Assembly (NCBI GenBank): GCA_049799955.1
Contig: JBARIW010000103.1
Span: 1 to 64,000, forward strand
Source of the DNA: JBGTFE01 sp049799955
Lineage (GTDB): Bacteria; Acidobacteriota; Blastocatellia; Pyrinomonadales; Pyrinomonadaceae
Reading direction: 5' to 3'
DNA: 64,000 nt
The notes beneath the pieces are model-generated. The model was not told the origin of the DNA, made no database searches, and saw only the letters and a list, made by a program, of their open reading frames with translations. Positions within the stretch are counted from its first letter, which is position 1. Every line of letters starts with the position of its first letter. The position numbers were made by a program, and so were the translations under genes. This document shows, piece by piece, positions 34,902-44,131 of this stretch.

Positions 34902-35621
34902 TTATCCGTTCAAAGCATACCTTTGAATCGTAAAAAGCTGGTTGATTCCCTTTTCGGCAATCGCCAGCATTTCGTTCATCTGCTCGCGTGTGAAAGGCTC
35001 GCGTTCAGCCGTGCCCTGAATTTCTATAAATTGCCCGCTTCCGGTGCAGACGATGTTCATATCGACTTCGGCGTTCGAATCTTCCGCGTAGCACAAATCG
35101 AGAAGCGGCGAGCCTTCGACGATGCCGACGCTGACTGCCGCGACTTCTTTCATCAATGGCGATTTTTTCACGGTTCCTTTGCTGACAAGTCTTTTGCAGG
35201 CAAGACTGAGCGCGACATACGCGCCTGTAATCGAAGCGCAGCGCGTTCCGCCGTCGGCTTGAATCACGTCGCAGTCGATAAAAATCTGGCGCTCGCCGAG
35301 CAGTTTCATATCGACGACGGCGCGCAGGCTTCTGCCGATAAGACGCTGGATTTCCTGCGTTCTGCCCGAAGGTCGCAAAGTCTCACGATTCGTACGCGTA
35401 TTCGTCGCGCGCGGCAGCATCGCGTATTCGGCGGTAACCCAACCTGTTCCCTTGTTTCGCAAAAAAGGCGGAACTCTTTCTTCGATTGTCGCCGTGCAGA
35501 TAACTTTTGTGCCGCCGGTTTCGATTAGCGCCGAGCCTTCGGCATAAGGCGAGATATTCGGTGTGATTTTCGTTTTTCTAATCTGGTCGAACTCGCGTCC
35601 GTCATTTCTTGTAAAGCTCAT
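34902..35621 (-). CDS. rph: Ribonuclease PH
   Basis: 239 residues, phosphorolytic 3'-exoribonuclease that trims tRNA 3' ends. Clear RNase PH sequence: MLPRATNTRTNRE with phosphate-binding Arg residues, RSLRAVVDMKLLGERQIFIDCDVIQADGGTR (split in two helices and strands here) and LDLCYAEDSNAEVDMN. Full length. ATG at 35621. It is 90 bp from murI across a hairpin element. Confidence 0.97.
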   Translation of the reverse strand: MSFTRNDGREFDQIRKTKITPNISPYAEGSALIETGGTKVICTATIEERVPPFLRNKGTGWVTAEYAMLPRATNTRTNRETLRPSGRTQEIQRLIGRSLRAVVDMKLLGERQIFIDCDVIQADGGTRCASITGAYVALSLACKRLVSKGTVKKSPLMKEVAAVSVGIVEGSPLLDLCYAEDSNAEVDMNIVCTGSGQFIEIQGTAEREPFTREQMNEMLAIAEKGINQLFTIQRYALNG

Positions 35622-35631
35622 TTTTTATTTT

Positions 35632-35706
35632 TACCGCAGAGACGCGGGAGACGCAGAGATTTTTTTTGTTTTAGTCTTCTCCGCGACTCTGTGCGTCTCT
35701 GCGGTT
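35632..35706. repeat. Inverted repeat (word gcagagacgc)
   Basis: taccgcagagacgcgggagacgcagag on the left pairs imperfectly with ctccgcgactctgtgcgtctctgcggt on the right (loop with a T run). It is the GC-richest member of the intergenic family and has 8-10 bp spacing rather than 7. It lies 5 bp before the murI stop (35712). Confidence 0.75.
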
Positions 35707-35711
35707 TATTT

Positions 35712-36599
35712 CTATTTCAATTCGTCTATTCCAAAAACTTCGATTGCTTCCAATTTCGCGGGCTGACTGCCCAAAAATCTTTCGGCGACGCGGGCGAAAC
35801 GTTCGGCGGCGTCCGTAACGTAAAAATGGTCTAAATCATCGCACAAACGACGCTCGCGTTTATAAGCGCCTTGTTCAGCGCAGGCTAAATTTTTCTCGTT
35901 TAATAATTCGCCGACTTCTTCGGCTGTCGCCTCGCCCGAATCAATGAGTGTAACACTTTTCCCAACCGTTTGCTGTATTACGTCGCGCAAAATCGGGTAA
36001 TGCGTACAGCCCAAAACAAGCGCGTCAGGCGCAAATTCGATAATTTTTTGCAGGTATTTTTTCGCGATTGAAAAGGTTTCGTCTTCCTTCGTCCAGTTTT
36101 CTTCCGCAAGCGGGACGAACAAAGGACAGGCTGTCTGAATTATCTTCGCTTTACCGGTCGCGCGTTCGATTGCCTCGGCGTAGGCATTACTCGAAACCGT
36201 CGCTTCCGTCGCAATCACGGCAATTCTGGGATTCTCTATATCTCGCGTAATCTCGACCGCTTTTCTCGCGCCGGGACCGATTACGCCGACCACATCGAGC
36301 CCGATTTTTTCGCGTATTTTCGGAAGCGCCAGCGCCGAAGCCGTATTGCAGGCGACAACCAGAAGCTTGATTCCCAAAGCTGCGAGAAACTGTGAATTTT
36401 CAATCGCGTAGCGCTCGACCGTTGCCATCGATTTCGTCCCGTAAGGCACGCGCGCCGTATCGCCGAGATATACAAAATGCTCGTTCGGCAGGCGATTGTG
36501 CAAAGCGCGATAAACGGTCAAGCCGCCGACGCCCGAATCGAAAATGCCGATTGGCAAAGTCCGTATAGAATTTGATTGTTTGTGAATATTATTCATCAA
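35712..36599 (-). CDS. murI: Glutamate racemase
   Basis: 295 residues. Interconverts L- and D-glutamate for peptidoglycan. Catalytic cysteines are in VVACNTASALA and LGCTHYPIL. N-terminal IGIFDSGVGGLTVYRAL and HFVYLGDTARVPYGTKS are typical. The C-terminus has about 35 extra residues (FGAS-free, acidic) compared with minimal family members. Starts are MM at 36599/36596 with no clear Shine-Dalgarno. Next to rph, as in some Gram-positive and Acidobacterial genomes. Confidence 0.95.
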   Translation of the reverse strand: MMNNIHKQSNSIRTLPIGIFDSGVGGLTVYRALHNRLPNEHFVYLGDTARVPYGTKSMATVERYAIENSQFLAALGIKLLVVACNTASALALPKIREKIGLDVVGVIGPGARKAVEITRDIENPRIAVIATEATVSSNAYAEAIERATGKAKIIQTACPLFVPLAEENWTKEDETFSIAKKYLQKIIEFAPDALVLGCTHYPILRDVIQQTVGKSVTLIDSGEATAEEVGELLNEKNLACAEQGAYKRERRLCDDLDHFYVTDAAERFARVAERFLGSQPAKLEAIEVFGIDELK

Positions 36600-36913
36600 A
36601 AGAGAAAAGAATAATTTCCAGTTTTCTGAAAGTCAAAATCCAAAATGAAAATTGTAAATAGAAAAAGCCGATGCGAGTTTATCGGCTTTAACAAATGATA
36701 GTAAATAAGATTAGGACACTACGCAAAAACTTCTTACCTTTTCCTTCAATATTTTATAAGTCTTAAATCGGTTTTGTTCGAAATATTTCGCGCCGCTTAA
36801 ATTTTTTGAGCGTTTTTCCGAAAAATTATCGCGTAAATAATCGGAGGTAAAAATTCTTTTACCCCGGGTGAAAACCCTGAGTGTTTTAATGAATAAAAAA
36901 TGAGGAGAAATTT
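36600..36913. other. 314-bp divergent intergenic region
   Basis: No ORF. It has a partial caaaatccaaaatgaaaatt array (about 36635-36654), a hairpin aaagccgat/atcggcttt at 36664-36689, and a small ggtaaaa/ttttacc hairpin near 36845-36862. A good Shine-Dalgarno (gaggag) precedes the gene at 36914. No known riboswitch is recognised. Confidence 0.45.
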
Positions 36914-38362
36914 ATGAGTATTAATTTAACAAGAGATTCTTCGGGAAGAATCCTGAGCAACGGAACTCCGATAATTCTTAGAGGAGGACATTATTATATT
37001 TTTAAGGACGATGACCGACCGGAAAAATCTCTGGTAACGTCGTCGCCTGAACAACCGCTGCCGCGACCGGAATCTGTAGGAGTCGCAGTTCCGCTTCGCG
37101 TGGAATATCAGAATAAACCGCCTTGCCAGCAGCCGAACCCGGATTTATTCGTCCGGCAAACATACTGGACACCGGAGCCGTGGTCGGTTTTCTCGTATTT
37201 GAGGCAATCCGAGTGTAATTTCCTGCGAATTTGGCTGACGGGCGGAACGCTGGTCAGCGGCGACGCGGAGGCAAAACCGCTCGATTTGACACCGTTCGTC
37301 AGCGTGAAAGTCGGCAATAAATGGAAATGGAAGGTTTATGACGCGGTAGTCAGCAACATCTGGAACGAAGAATATTTCCGCCGTCTGAACGCTTTTGTAA
37401 CGGCGGCTGAAAATGCCGGAATTGTCATTCAAATCTCGCTTTTCAATTATTTCGATTTGACCGACGAACGCAGCGGCAATTTTCGAACATGGTGTCGAAG
37501 CCCGTGGAATCCGTCTATGAGCGAGCATCCGGCGACAATTCCGAACTGGGGAAACGACCATCTGGTAAACGCGGGTTCGGCTTTTGCCTGTAGTGAAGCG
37601 GACAGCGACGCGAATATAGCGGCGCGGCAAAAGTATTTCCTCGCGCCGAATAATTATTTGCGGCAAGTTCAGCAGGCACTCGTTACCAAAACGGTGAAAA
37701 CGCTGCTTAATCGAACTAATGTCATTTATGAGATTATGAACGAACCGCGCGGAATCGCTAAAGACCGCGCCAATTTTTGTTCGACGGTCGTGGACTGGAT
37801 AGTCAGCGCTGCCGGCGCGAAGCGACCTTTAATCAGCATTAACACCTCGAATGCCAACGACGGTGTTTTCGACATAGACTACTGGCGCGATAAATCGGTT
37901 CGGAACTACGACCGGATTGACGCGGTAAGCTATCACGGAATGACGGGCTTTCCGCAAACGAAACAAAAAATTTGCGATGACAGACCGAATATGGATGCCT
38001 GGGCGGTTGACTTAAAAAGTGTCCAATCCCGTTTTAACGCTCATCAAAGCCGGCACGGAAGCAAATCGCTAATCTACTGCACGGACGCGGTTCGTTTGGG
38101 AATACACAAATTTGTGGATACCTCCGGCAACGAGTATATATTGCAGATACGCGACGGTCAGATTTATACGAATTACGCGAACGTAAATTCCGACCCGCCG
38201 CAGGTTCAGATAAAAACGTCCGACTTGCAAAATTGGGCTTTTTGGTGCTTTAGCGTTTCCGTAGCGTATCCCGGCAAAGTTCATTTCCAAAATCACAGCC
38301 TCAATCCAATGTCATACCCGCGCATTAAAGAGGCAATGGGACACGCGATGAATTTGCCGTAA
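36914..38362 (+). CDS. Glycoside hydrolase-like TIM-barrel protein (GH5/GH-A clan type)
   Basis: 482 residues without a recognisable signal peptide. It starts with SINLTRDSSGRILSNGTPIILRG, a substrate-pocket beginning common to GH-A clan proteins. The FLRIWLTGG and NVIYEIMNEPRG (acid/base Glu277) segments, and SYHGMTGF, fit GH5-like folds. The expected nucleophile Glu after strand 7 is not obvious: the best-placed segment is YCTDAVRLG, with Asp391. So it may be inactive or of an unusual family. Cys-rich for a cytoplasmic protein. Expressed from its own promoter with a strong Shine-Dalgarno. Confidence 0.65.
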   Translation: MSINLTRDSSGRILSNGTPIILRGGHYYIFKDDDRPEKSLVTSSPEQPLPRPESVGVAVPLRVEYQNKPPCQQPNPDLFVRQTYWTPEPWSVFSYLRQSECNFLRIWLTGGTLVSGDAEAKPLDLTPFVSVKVGNKWKWKVYDAVVSNIWNEEYFRRLNAFVTAAENAGIVIQISLFNYFDLTDERSGNFRTWCRSPWNPSMSEHPATIPNWGNDHLVNAGSAFACSEADSDANIAARQKYFLAPNNYLRQVQQALVTKTVKTLLNRTNVIYEIMNEPRGIAKDRANFCSTVVDWIVSAAGAKRPLISINTSNANDGVFDIDYWRDKSVRNYDRIDAVSYHGMTGFPQTKQKICDDRPNMDAWAVDLKSVQSRFNAHQSRHGSKSLIYCTDAVRLGIHKFVDTSGNEYILQIRDGQIYTNYANVNSDPPQVQIKTSDLQNWAFWCFSVSVAYPGKVHFQNHSLNPMSYPRIKEAMGHAMNLP

Positions 38363-38855
38363 AGTCAGCCGTCAAACCGGCTAAAGATAAGACAAAAGCC
38401 GATATAACATGGCGAGATTGCGTAAGAAGCAATTTAACTTCTCTGCCCCAAACAAAAATGAGGAAGCGATACAAATTATGATAAAAAGCGCTTCCTCATT
38501 TTTTCCCGCGCCCGGAGTTCCCAAATCTCAACGCGGAAAAGCCGGTAGAAATTATTGCCGCGCAATTACCCGAAATGAAATCACCGGGTAAAATTCCATA
38601 TTATTCGGAGAAACGCCGTGCCGGGGTTTCGGGTGCTTGTCATCCCGCTGCTTTTTCTTATCGAAAACTGCTCTATTTTACTTCCAATTTTTTTCATTTC
38701 AATTTAAAATGCTAAACAAATTCGAAAATGTTACCTGCGCCGATTGCAAACTGTGTTAATTCTAAACCGACCCGGCATTTTGCGCCTTTGCAGTTAAAAA
38801 TCGTAACTCATTTTGCATAAAAATGAAGCTTCGGGCTTTTTTCGTGGAAACTATT
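38363..38855. other. Intergenic region, about 490 bp, one terminator
   Basis: Apart from the terminator at 38454-38503 I see no gene. A 60-codon frame at 38409-38591 spans that hairpin and is judged spurious. The region before 38856 is T-rich and likely carries the promoter of the large secreted protein. Confidence 0.55.
38454..38503 (+). terminator. Intrinsic terminator after the GH-like gene
   Basis: aaaaatgaggaagcg (38454-38468) and cgcttcctcattttt (38489-38503) form a 15-bp perfect stem followed by Ts. It is bidirectional in form. Confidence 0.85.
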
Positions 38856-41800
38856 ATGAAAAAAATATTTTTTAATTCTTTGCGGATTAAACGCCGTCTT
38901 TGGGTTTATGTTCTTTTGTTTATCGCTCTGTTTTGTGCCGGAACATTGTCTTTGTCCGCTCAATCGAAAAAATCGAGAAAACAAATCGTCAAAAAGAATT
39001 CTTTTGTCAAAAAATCGGTAAAGAAAAAAAAATGGAGCAAGCGAAACACGTTGAGCAAATTTATACCAGCTCCCCGGGATGAGGATGAATTCGAAGCCGA
39101 CGCGGAAAAGCGCGACGAATGGTTTATGTATGAAAGAACTTTCCCGACGGGCAAACTGCCGGATGACGCGCGGCGTAAGGCGTGGCTTGCTCGCCCTTCG
39201 GAGGCGCGTTTTGCCAGTATGCAAGCTGCTCAGCAATGGCGCAATATCGGACCTCAACCGACCAGTTCTTATTTCCCGGGCAATTGGGGATTGACCAGCG
39301 GGCGCATCAATACGATTGCAGTTTCGCCGTCAAACCCGAATCTTATCTTAATCGGAGCGGCGACCGGCGGCATCTGGCGCTCGACCGACGGCGGCGCGAC
39401 ATTTGCCCCGACCTCGGACAGTCATGTCGATTTGGCGGTCGGCTCGATTGTCTTCGCGCCGAGCAATAATTCAATCGTCTATGCCGGAATGGGCGATAAA
39501 TCGGGCGTCTATCTCGGGACGGGTGTTTTGAAATCGACCGACGGCGGGCAGACATGGACGCGCGTGAGCAACGCAACTCTGCCTACGCCCGGCAGAATCT
39601 GGCAGATTTTGGTTGATGCGAACGACGCAAATCGCGTCTATGCGGCGCAATATTCTTTGCGTCAGGGAAATTCCGTATTTTCCAGCGGATTTTTTTACTC
39701 GACCGACGGCGGCGTCAACTGGACTAAAACTTTATCGGGCTTGCCAACCGATTTAGTGCGGCATCCGACCGACCCGAATACGCTTTTTCTGGCAATGAAC
39801 AGAATCGATTTTGCAACGCCCGCTACGGGCGGAATCTGGAAATCAATCGATGCAGGCTTAACTTGGACGCGCATTTACACTTCGCCTTATACGACGACTT
39901 CGAATATGAAAGTCGCCGTTACTCCATCCGCGCCTGACAATCTTTATGTTTTAGCCGCGGGAAGCGGAACGGCGCAGTTGGAAGTCAGCACAAACGGCGG
40001 CGGGATGTGGACAAATAAGGGCGCGGCATTCGATGTCGGACAGCTTGGCTACAACTGTTACCTGTTCGTCAATCCGGTCAGTCCGAACACAATTTATGTA
40101 GGCTCGCGCGACCTTTGGGTCAGTTCCGACGGCGGAACAGGTTTTACGAATGCGACAAAAAATTTCACGATTGCGGGCGGCTATACGCCGACTCAGGCAA
40201 AGGCGCATCCCGACCAGCATCATTTTTATATTTCGCCGGCAAATCCGAACTTGATTTACATCGCCAATGACGGCGGTTTATGGAAATCGACGGACGGCGC
40301 GGGCAGTTTTCAATCGCTGAACTCGACGCTTTCGCTGTCAATGTTCATAAGTATCGACATACACCCGAACGATAGAACGCTGACATACGGAGGAACACAG
40401 GACAACGGCACGCAAAAACGCACGGGAAGCGTTAGCTGGCGCGAATTTGCAACCGGCGACGGCGGGCAGACCGTGATTGACCCGCTCGACCCGAGCATAA
40501 TTTATGTAACATACGTTACTAACACAATTTATCGATACACAAACGGCGGCGACACATTCAACGGTCAAATCGGCAGCGATGCGACTTTTGCAAATGACCG
40601 CGTAGCGTTTTATCCGCCGTTTGCCGGCAACGATGTTAATTCGACGCTTTATTTCGGCACATATCGTCTTTATATCAGCGCCAATCGCGGCTCAACATGG
40701 GCAGCGCCGGGCGGAACGACCGATTTAACCTTTGGCGGTTCCGACGTTCTCTCGACAATCGCCGTTTCACGCTCGAATACAAATGTAATTTACACCGGCT
40801 CGTCGCAGGGTCGCGCGATGGTTTCAACCAACGGCGGCGCAAACTGGACGAATATCAACGTCGGACTTCCGACGCGCTTTATCAAAAGCATCATTGTCAG
40901 CCCGACCGATTCGAACACGGCTTTCCTGACTGTTTCCGGCTACGGCACAGGACACGTTTTTAAAACCGTCAACGGCGGAACAAGCTGGACGGATATCAGC
41001 GGCAATTTGCCGGACATCCCGACCAATACTATAATGTTTGACCCGCTCAATGCTTCGACCTTGTATGTCGGAACGGACATCGGCGTTTTTCGCTCGACGG
41101 TCGGCGGAAATACTTGGGAAACCTTTAATATGGGCTTGCCGCCGACAATCGTAACCGAACTCGATTCACAGTCGAGCGGTTTGATACAGGTGGCGACTTA
41201 CGGGCGCGGCATGTATGAACTTGTCGTCAATCGAAAATCGCCGTTTGATTTTGACGGCGACGGCAAGACGGACATTTCGATTTTTCGACCGTCTGAGGGC
41301 GAGTGGTGGTATTTGAAAAGCTCGGACGGCGCAAATTATGCCGCGCACTTCGGTAAGTCAGGCGATAAATTAACGCCGGGAGATTACACGGGCGACGGAA
41401 AAGCGGATATTGCTTTCTGGCATTCCAAAACGGGCGAGTGGTTTATTCTTCGTTCCGAGGATGGAAGTTATTACTCTTACCCGTTCGGAGCTAACGGAGA
41501 TATTCCCGCACCGGCTGATTTTGACGGCGACGGTAAAACGGATGCGGCGGTGTTTCGTCCTTCGGAGTCAACCTGGTATATTCAGCGTTCGACGGGCGGC
41601 ACGACTATTCAGCAGTTTGGAATAAGCACGGACGTTCCGGTCGTAGCCGATTATGATAACGACGGAAAGTCGGATATTGCTATTTGGAGAGCCTCTGCCG
41701 GTCAATGGTGGATACAAAGAAGCGCCGCCGGAACAATCGCCTTTACATTCGGCAACAGTTCGGACAAACCGGTTCAGGGCGATTATACCGGCGACGGAAA

Positions 41801-42062
41801 AGCCGACGTGGCAATCTGGCGACCTGTCTCAGGCGAATGGTTTATTCAAAGAAGCGAAGATTACAGCTATTATTCATTCCCGTTCGGGACAAACGGCGAC
41901 CTTCCGTCGCCCGGAGATTACGACGGCGACGGGCGTTTTGACGCGACCGTTTTCCGTCCTTCAGGCTCGACGTGGTATGTGCAGAGAACAACCGCCGGAA
42001 CTTTAATTCAGGGTTTCGGGCAAAGCGGCGATGTTCCTGTTCCGAATGCTTTTGTTCCATAA
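38856..42062 (+). CDS. Large secreted Asp-box beta-propeller protein with FG-GAP-like repeats
   Basis: About 1068 residues from ATG 38856 (MKKIFFNSLRIK), preferred over an ATG 33 bp upstream because it gives a normal signal peptide (hydrophobic stretch about 18-36, cut near SLSAQ). A Lys-rich stretch follows. The middle (about 100-780) has roughly ten Asp-box motifs of the S-x-D/N-x-G-x-x-W/F form (WRSTDGGATF, KSTDGGQTW, YSTDGGVNW), as in sortilin/BNR propellers or xyloglucanases. The C-terminus (about 790-1060) has six 49-residue repeats with D-F/Y-x-x-D-G-K-x-D loops. Probably binds or degrades polysaccharide at the cell surface; catalytic residues not assigned. Confidence 0.82.
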   Translation: MKKIFFNSLRIKRRLWVYVLLFIALFCAGTLSLSAQSKKSRKQIVKKNSFVKKSVKKKKWSKRNTLSKFIPAPRDEDEFEADAEKRDEWFMYERTFPTGKLPDDARRKAWLARPSEARFASMQAAQQWRNIGPQPTSSYFPGNWGLTSGRINTIAVSPSNPNLILIGAATGGIWRSTDGGATFAPTSDSHVDLAVGSIVFAPSNNSIVYAGMGDKSGVYLGTGVLKSTDGGQTWTRVSNATLPTPGRIWQILVDANDANRVYAAQYSLRQGNSVFSSGFFYSTDGGVNWTKTLSGLPTDLVRHPTDPNTLFLAMNRIDFATPATGGIWKSIDAGLTWTRIYTSPYTTTSNMKVAVTPSAPDNLYVLAAGSGTAQLEVSTNGGGMWTNKGAAFDVGQLGYNCYLFVNPVSPNTIYVGSRDLWVSSDGGTGFTNATKNFTIAGGYTPTQAKAHPDQHHFYISPANPNLIYIANDGGLWKSTDGAGSFQSLNSTLSLSMFISIDIHPNDRTLTYGGTQDNGTQKRTGSVSWREFATGDGGQTVIDPLDPSIIYVTYVTNTIYRYTNGGDTFNGQIGSDATFANDRVAFYPPFAGNDVNSTLYFGTYRLYISANRGSTWAAPGGTTDLTFGGSDVLSTIAVSRSNTNVIYTGSSQGRAMVSTNGGANWTNINVGLPTRFIKSIIVSPTDSNTAFLTVSGYGTGHVFKTVNGGTSWTDISGNLPDIPTNTIMFDPLNASTLYVGTDIGVFRSTVGGNTWETFNMGLPPTIVTELDSQSSGLIQVATYGRGMYELVVNRKSPFDFDGDGKTDISIFRPSEGEWWYLKSSDGANYAAHFGKSGDKLTPGDYTGDGKADIAFWHSKTGEWFILRSEDGSYYSYPFGANGDIPAPADFDGDGKTDAAVFRPSESTWYIQRSTGGTTIQQFGISTDVPVVADYDNDGKSDIAIWRASAGQWWIQRSAAGTIAFTFGNSSDKPVQGDYTGDGKADVAIWRPVSGEWFIQRSEDYSYYSFPFGTNGDLPSPGDYDGDGRFDATVFRPSGSTWYVQRTTAGTLIQGFGQSGDVPVPNAFVP

Positions 42063-42080
42063 GCAATTTCTAAAACCGGT

Positions 42081-42112
42081 AAGGGGCTAATGAATTTGTT
42101 TCTTTAGCCCTT
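42081..42112 (+). terminator. Intrinsic terminator of the large secreted gene
   Basis: aaggggctaa pairs with ttagccctt across a 13-nt loop and is followed by tata. Lies 18 bp past the stop. Confidence 0.65.
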
Positions 42113-42118
42113 ATATAG

Positions 42119-42160
42119 AAAAAGCCCAATAACATCGATGTTTATTGAGCTTTTGAATAA
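42119..42160 (-). terminator. Intrinsic terminator of ssrA
   Basis: aaaagcccaataacatcg pairs with cgatgtttattgagctttt, with a T run on the minus strand. It lies 15 bp beyond the tmRNA CCA end. Confidence 0.8.
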
Positions 42161-42174
42161 ATCTAAAAATATTT

Positions 42175-42549
42175 TGGTGGAGGCGGCGGGAATCGAACCC
42201 GCATCCAAAGGTTGCGACCTAGAGAATCTACACGTTTAGTCGAGTTCACTTAAAATTTCGCCTTTCGCAAGCAGGTGAACCGACAAGACCTTGCGAAAAG
42301 CTAACCTGACTAACGATTCGCCCGCGTCCGCAGGTGGAGAACGCGCGCTAGCTTAAACTAAGTTATGCCCGAAAACGGTCGCTTCAAGCTGACTTCCGCC
42401 CGGACACTTGTGGCTAGTTTTTAAACTAGGCAGCAAGAGCTAATTCTTGATTAGCATTTGTGTTTTGCGTGTTTTTTTAACGAGCTAACAAGCAAGCCCG
42501 ACGTGCATCCAAAGATCTATACAAGCCCCTGTCGAAGCCTGTCGCCCCC
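42175..42549 (-). ncRNA. ssrA: Transfer-messenger RNA (tmRNA)
   Basis: 375 nt on the minus strand. The 5' end GGGGGCG and the 3' end CGCCUCC-A-CCA form a seven-pair acceptor stem with a G3-U pair, the alanine identity signal. The T loop reads GGTTCGATTCC. The tag frame can be followed back from a TAG stop and ends NANQELALAA, the expected AA-ended degron; upstream in the same frame are ACG CAA AAC ACA. The resume codon is not the usual GCA, since the only nearby GCA is in another frame; it may be the AAA or AAC just before. CCA is encoded. It rescues stalled ribosomes with SmpB. Confidence 0.95.
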
Positions 42550-42613
42550 AAAAGTTCGGAAGGTTAGTTTACGTTATTAGGACGGGAAAAGACAATCAAT
42601 CGTTGTCTTTTAT

Positions 42614-43072
42614 TTAGCTTCCAAAAGCTTCCAAAACCTCGTCCGCGTGAGCATCGACATTTACTTTATCGAAGATTTTTTTAATCTTTCCTTCTTCGTC
42701 AATCAAAAAAGTCTTTCGAAAAACGCCGTTATAGGTTTTTCCCATAAACTTTTTCTCGCCGTAGCTTTCATATGAATCGGCAATCGCGTGGTCGGTATCG
42801 GCAAGCAGCGTAAACGGCAGCTCGTATTTTGAAATAAATTTCTGATGCGATTTTTCGCTGTCAGGCGAAACGCCTAAAACTTTTATTCCTTTCTCCGTCA
42901 AGGTCGAATAATTGTCCCGGAAAGAACACGCTTCCTTTGTGCAGCCGGGCGTATCGTCTTTCGGGTAAAAATATAAAGCTACCTTTTGTCCTCTAAAATC
43001 GGAAAGCTTTAACTCGTTTCCGTTCTGGTCTTTAACCGTAAAATCCGGCGCGTTATCGCCAACATTTATCAT
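42614..43072 (-). CDS. bcp: Thioredoxin-dependent peroxiredoxin (Bcp)
   Basis: 152 residues. AhpC/TSA fold: FYPKDDTPGCTKEACSFRD has the peroxidatic Cys44 and, five residues later, the resolving Cys49 of atypical 2-Cys Bcp enzymes. DFTVKDQNGNELKLSDFRGQ at the N-terminus fits the family. Reduces hydroperoxides with thioredoxin. A strong Shine-Dalgarno (ggaggag) precedes ATG 43072. It is divergent from the YkgJ-like gene, with 42 bp between starts, so the promoters overlap. Confidence 0.95.
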   Translation of the reverse strand: MINVGDNAPDFTVKDQNGNELKLSDFRGQKVALYFYPKDDTPGCTKEACSFRDNYSTLTEKGIKVLGVSPDSEKSHQKFISKYELPFTLLADTDHAIADSYESYGEKKFMGKTYNGVFRKTFLIDEEGKIKKIFDKVNVDAHADEVLEAFGS

Positions 43073-43114
43073 AATTTCTCCTCCGAAAATCTTAATTTGC
43101 TAGAATTGTAACAG

Positions 43115-43642
43115 ATGAAAATGCTTTCCGAAAAACAGGCGCTCGCAAATTTGCGGAAATTAAAAACGGATTATCGAAATCTGATAACATCCGCATTTGA
43201 GCGCCGGGCAAAAAGCTGTTTGACGTGCGAAACAAAAGGCGCTTGCTGCCTCGACGCGCATTTCGTTAATGTTCATATTACACGGCTCGAAGCGGTTTTA
43301 ATCAATGACGAACTCAAAAAGCTTTCCGGCGAAAAACAAAAGGAAATTTACGAGCGAATAACTTCGACAATAGAAAAATACGATTTAGAATCTGAAGGCG
43401 ACAGCTTTTCCAAGACCTTCGCCTGCCCGCTTTTTGAAAAAGAAACCGGCTGTCTGATTCACGCCGTCAAACCCGTTCCTTGTATTCAACACGCCTGTTA
43501 TGAAAACAAATCCGATTTGCCGCCCGATGCGCTGCAAACCGCGGCGGAAACAAAAATCGAACGCTTGAACGAACAAACGTATAGAAAATCTTCACGCTGG
43601 CTATCGCTTCCGGTCTGGCTCGATTTAATCAAAGAAAGATAA
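43115..43642 (+). CDS. YkgJ-like cysteine-cluster protein
   Basis: 175 residues. Two Cys-rich segments are seen: CLTCETKGACCLDAHFVNV near residue 30-48 and CPLFEKETGCLIHAVKPVPC with CIQHAC after residue 105, a spacing like the YkgJ/zinc- or iron-chelating family (CxGxCC, then CP ... C). The N-terminus is a charged helix. Function in general is unknown, with Fe-S or zinc binding presumed. Divergent from bcp. The downstream gene on the other strand converges 8 bp away. Confidence 0.75.
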   Translation: MKMLSEKQALANLRKLKTDYRNLITSAFERRAKSCLTCETKGACCLDAHFVNVHITRLEAVLINDELKKLSGEKQKEIYERITSTIEKYDLESEGDSFSKTFACPLFEKETGCLIHAVKPVPCIQHACYENKSDLPPDALQTAAETKIERLNEQTYRKSSRWLSLPVWLDLIKER

Positions 43643-43650
43643 AATATTTC

Positions 43651-44022
43651 TTATGGTTTCCTTAATTTTCCGCCCAAAATCGTTGCCGGAATCAGTAAAA
43701 TCAAAAATGTAAGATGATACCAGAGCGGAATTTGATTCCACACGCTTAATTGCACGAGCAGTCCGACAATTAAAAGTATAATTCCCAAAATCAAAGGCGA
43801 TTTTGTGTTCTCACGCGCAATTAAAGCCGCAATTAAACCTGAGATAACGGAAACGACCGCGCTTAAAATTAAAGGAACAAAAAGCATCGATGTTTGAAAG
43901 CTCATCGCTTTTGCGCTCTCGTCGTAACTTGTCCAAATTGCCCTGATAACAGCGTCCGCGCCAACCCAGAGGATTGACCAGACTATAAAACCTGCAACTA
44001 CGCCCAAAATTATTCTCAGCAT
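43651..44022 (-). CDS. Small four-helix membrane protein
   Basis: 123 residues from ATG 44022 (MLRIILGVVAGF), chosen because GGAGGAG is well placed before it; a TTG 15 bp upstream would start inside that Shine-Dalgarno. Four hydrophobic segments: about 4-25, 43-62, 70-92 and 97-118. The sequence is rich in Ile and Leu and has no catalytic motif. Function unknown; the shape resembles small DUF-type membrane proteins in Bacteroidota and Acidobacteriota. Confidence 0.75.
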   Translation of the reverse strand: MLRIILGVVAGFIVWSILWVGADAVIRAIWTSYDESAKAMSFQTSMLFVPLILSAVVSVISGLIAALIARENTKSPLILGIILLIVGLLVQLSVWNQIPLWYHLTFLILLIPATILGGKLRKP

Positions 44023-44057
44023 AAAATACTCCTCCAATTTTTATTATCAAAATCAAA

Positions 44058-44097
44058 AAAGGACAAAAGAAATTTCCCGAAATTTCCCTTGTCCTTT
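44058..44097. terminator. Hairpin after the AAA ATPase gene
   Basis: aaaggacaa..gaaatttc pairs with gaaatttc..ttgtccttt in a stem of about 17 pairs with two small bulges. It lies 35 bp downstream of the ATPase stop on the minus strand. Confidence 0.65.
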
Positions 44098-44131
44098 ACC
44101 CTGCTTGTCTTTCGCTTTGCCTATGCGAAAC

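Noticed and set aside
38409..38591. 60-residue plus-strand frame after the GH-like gene
   Set aside because: It runs through the perfect 15-bp terminator hairpin at 38454-38503 and has no ribosome site or family-like pattern.
42175..42245. Possible tRNA-Ala on the minus strand
   Set aside because: The T arm and acceptor belong to the tRNA-like domain of tmRNA; the 5' half lies 300 nt away.
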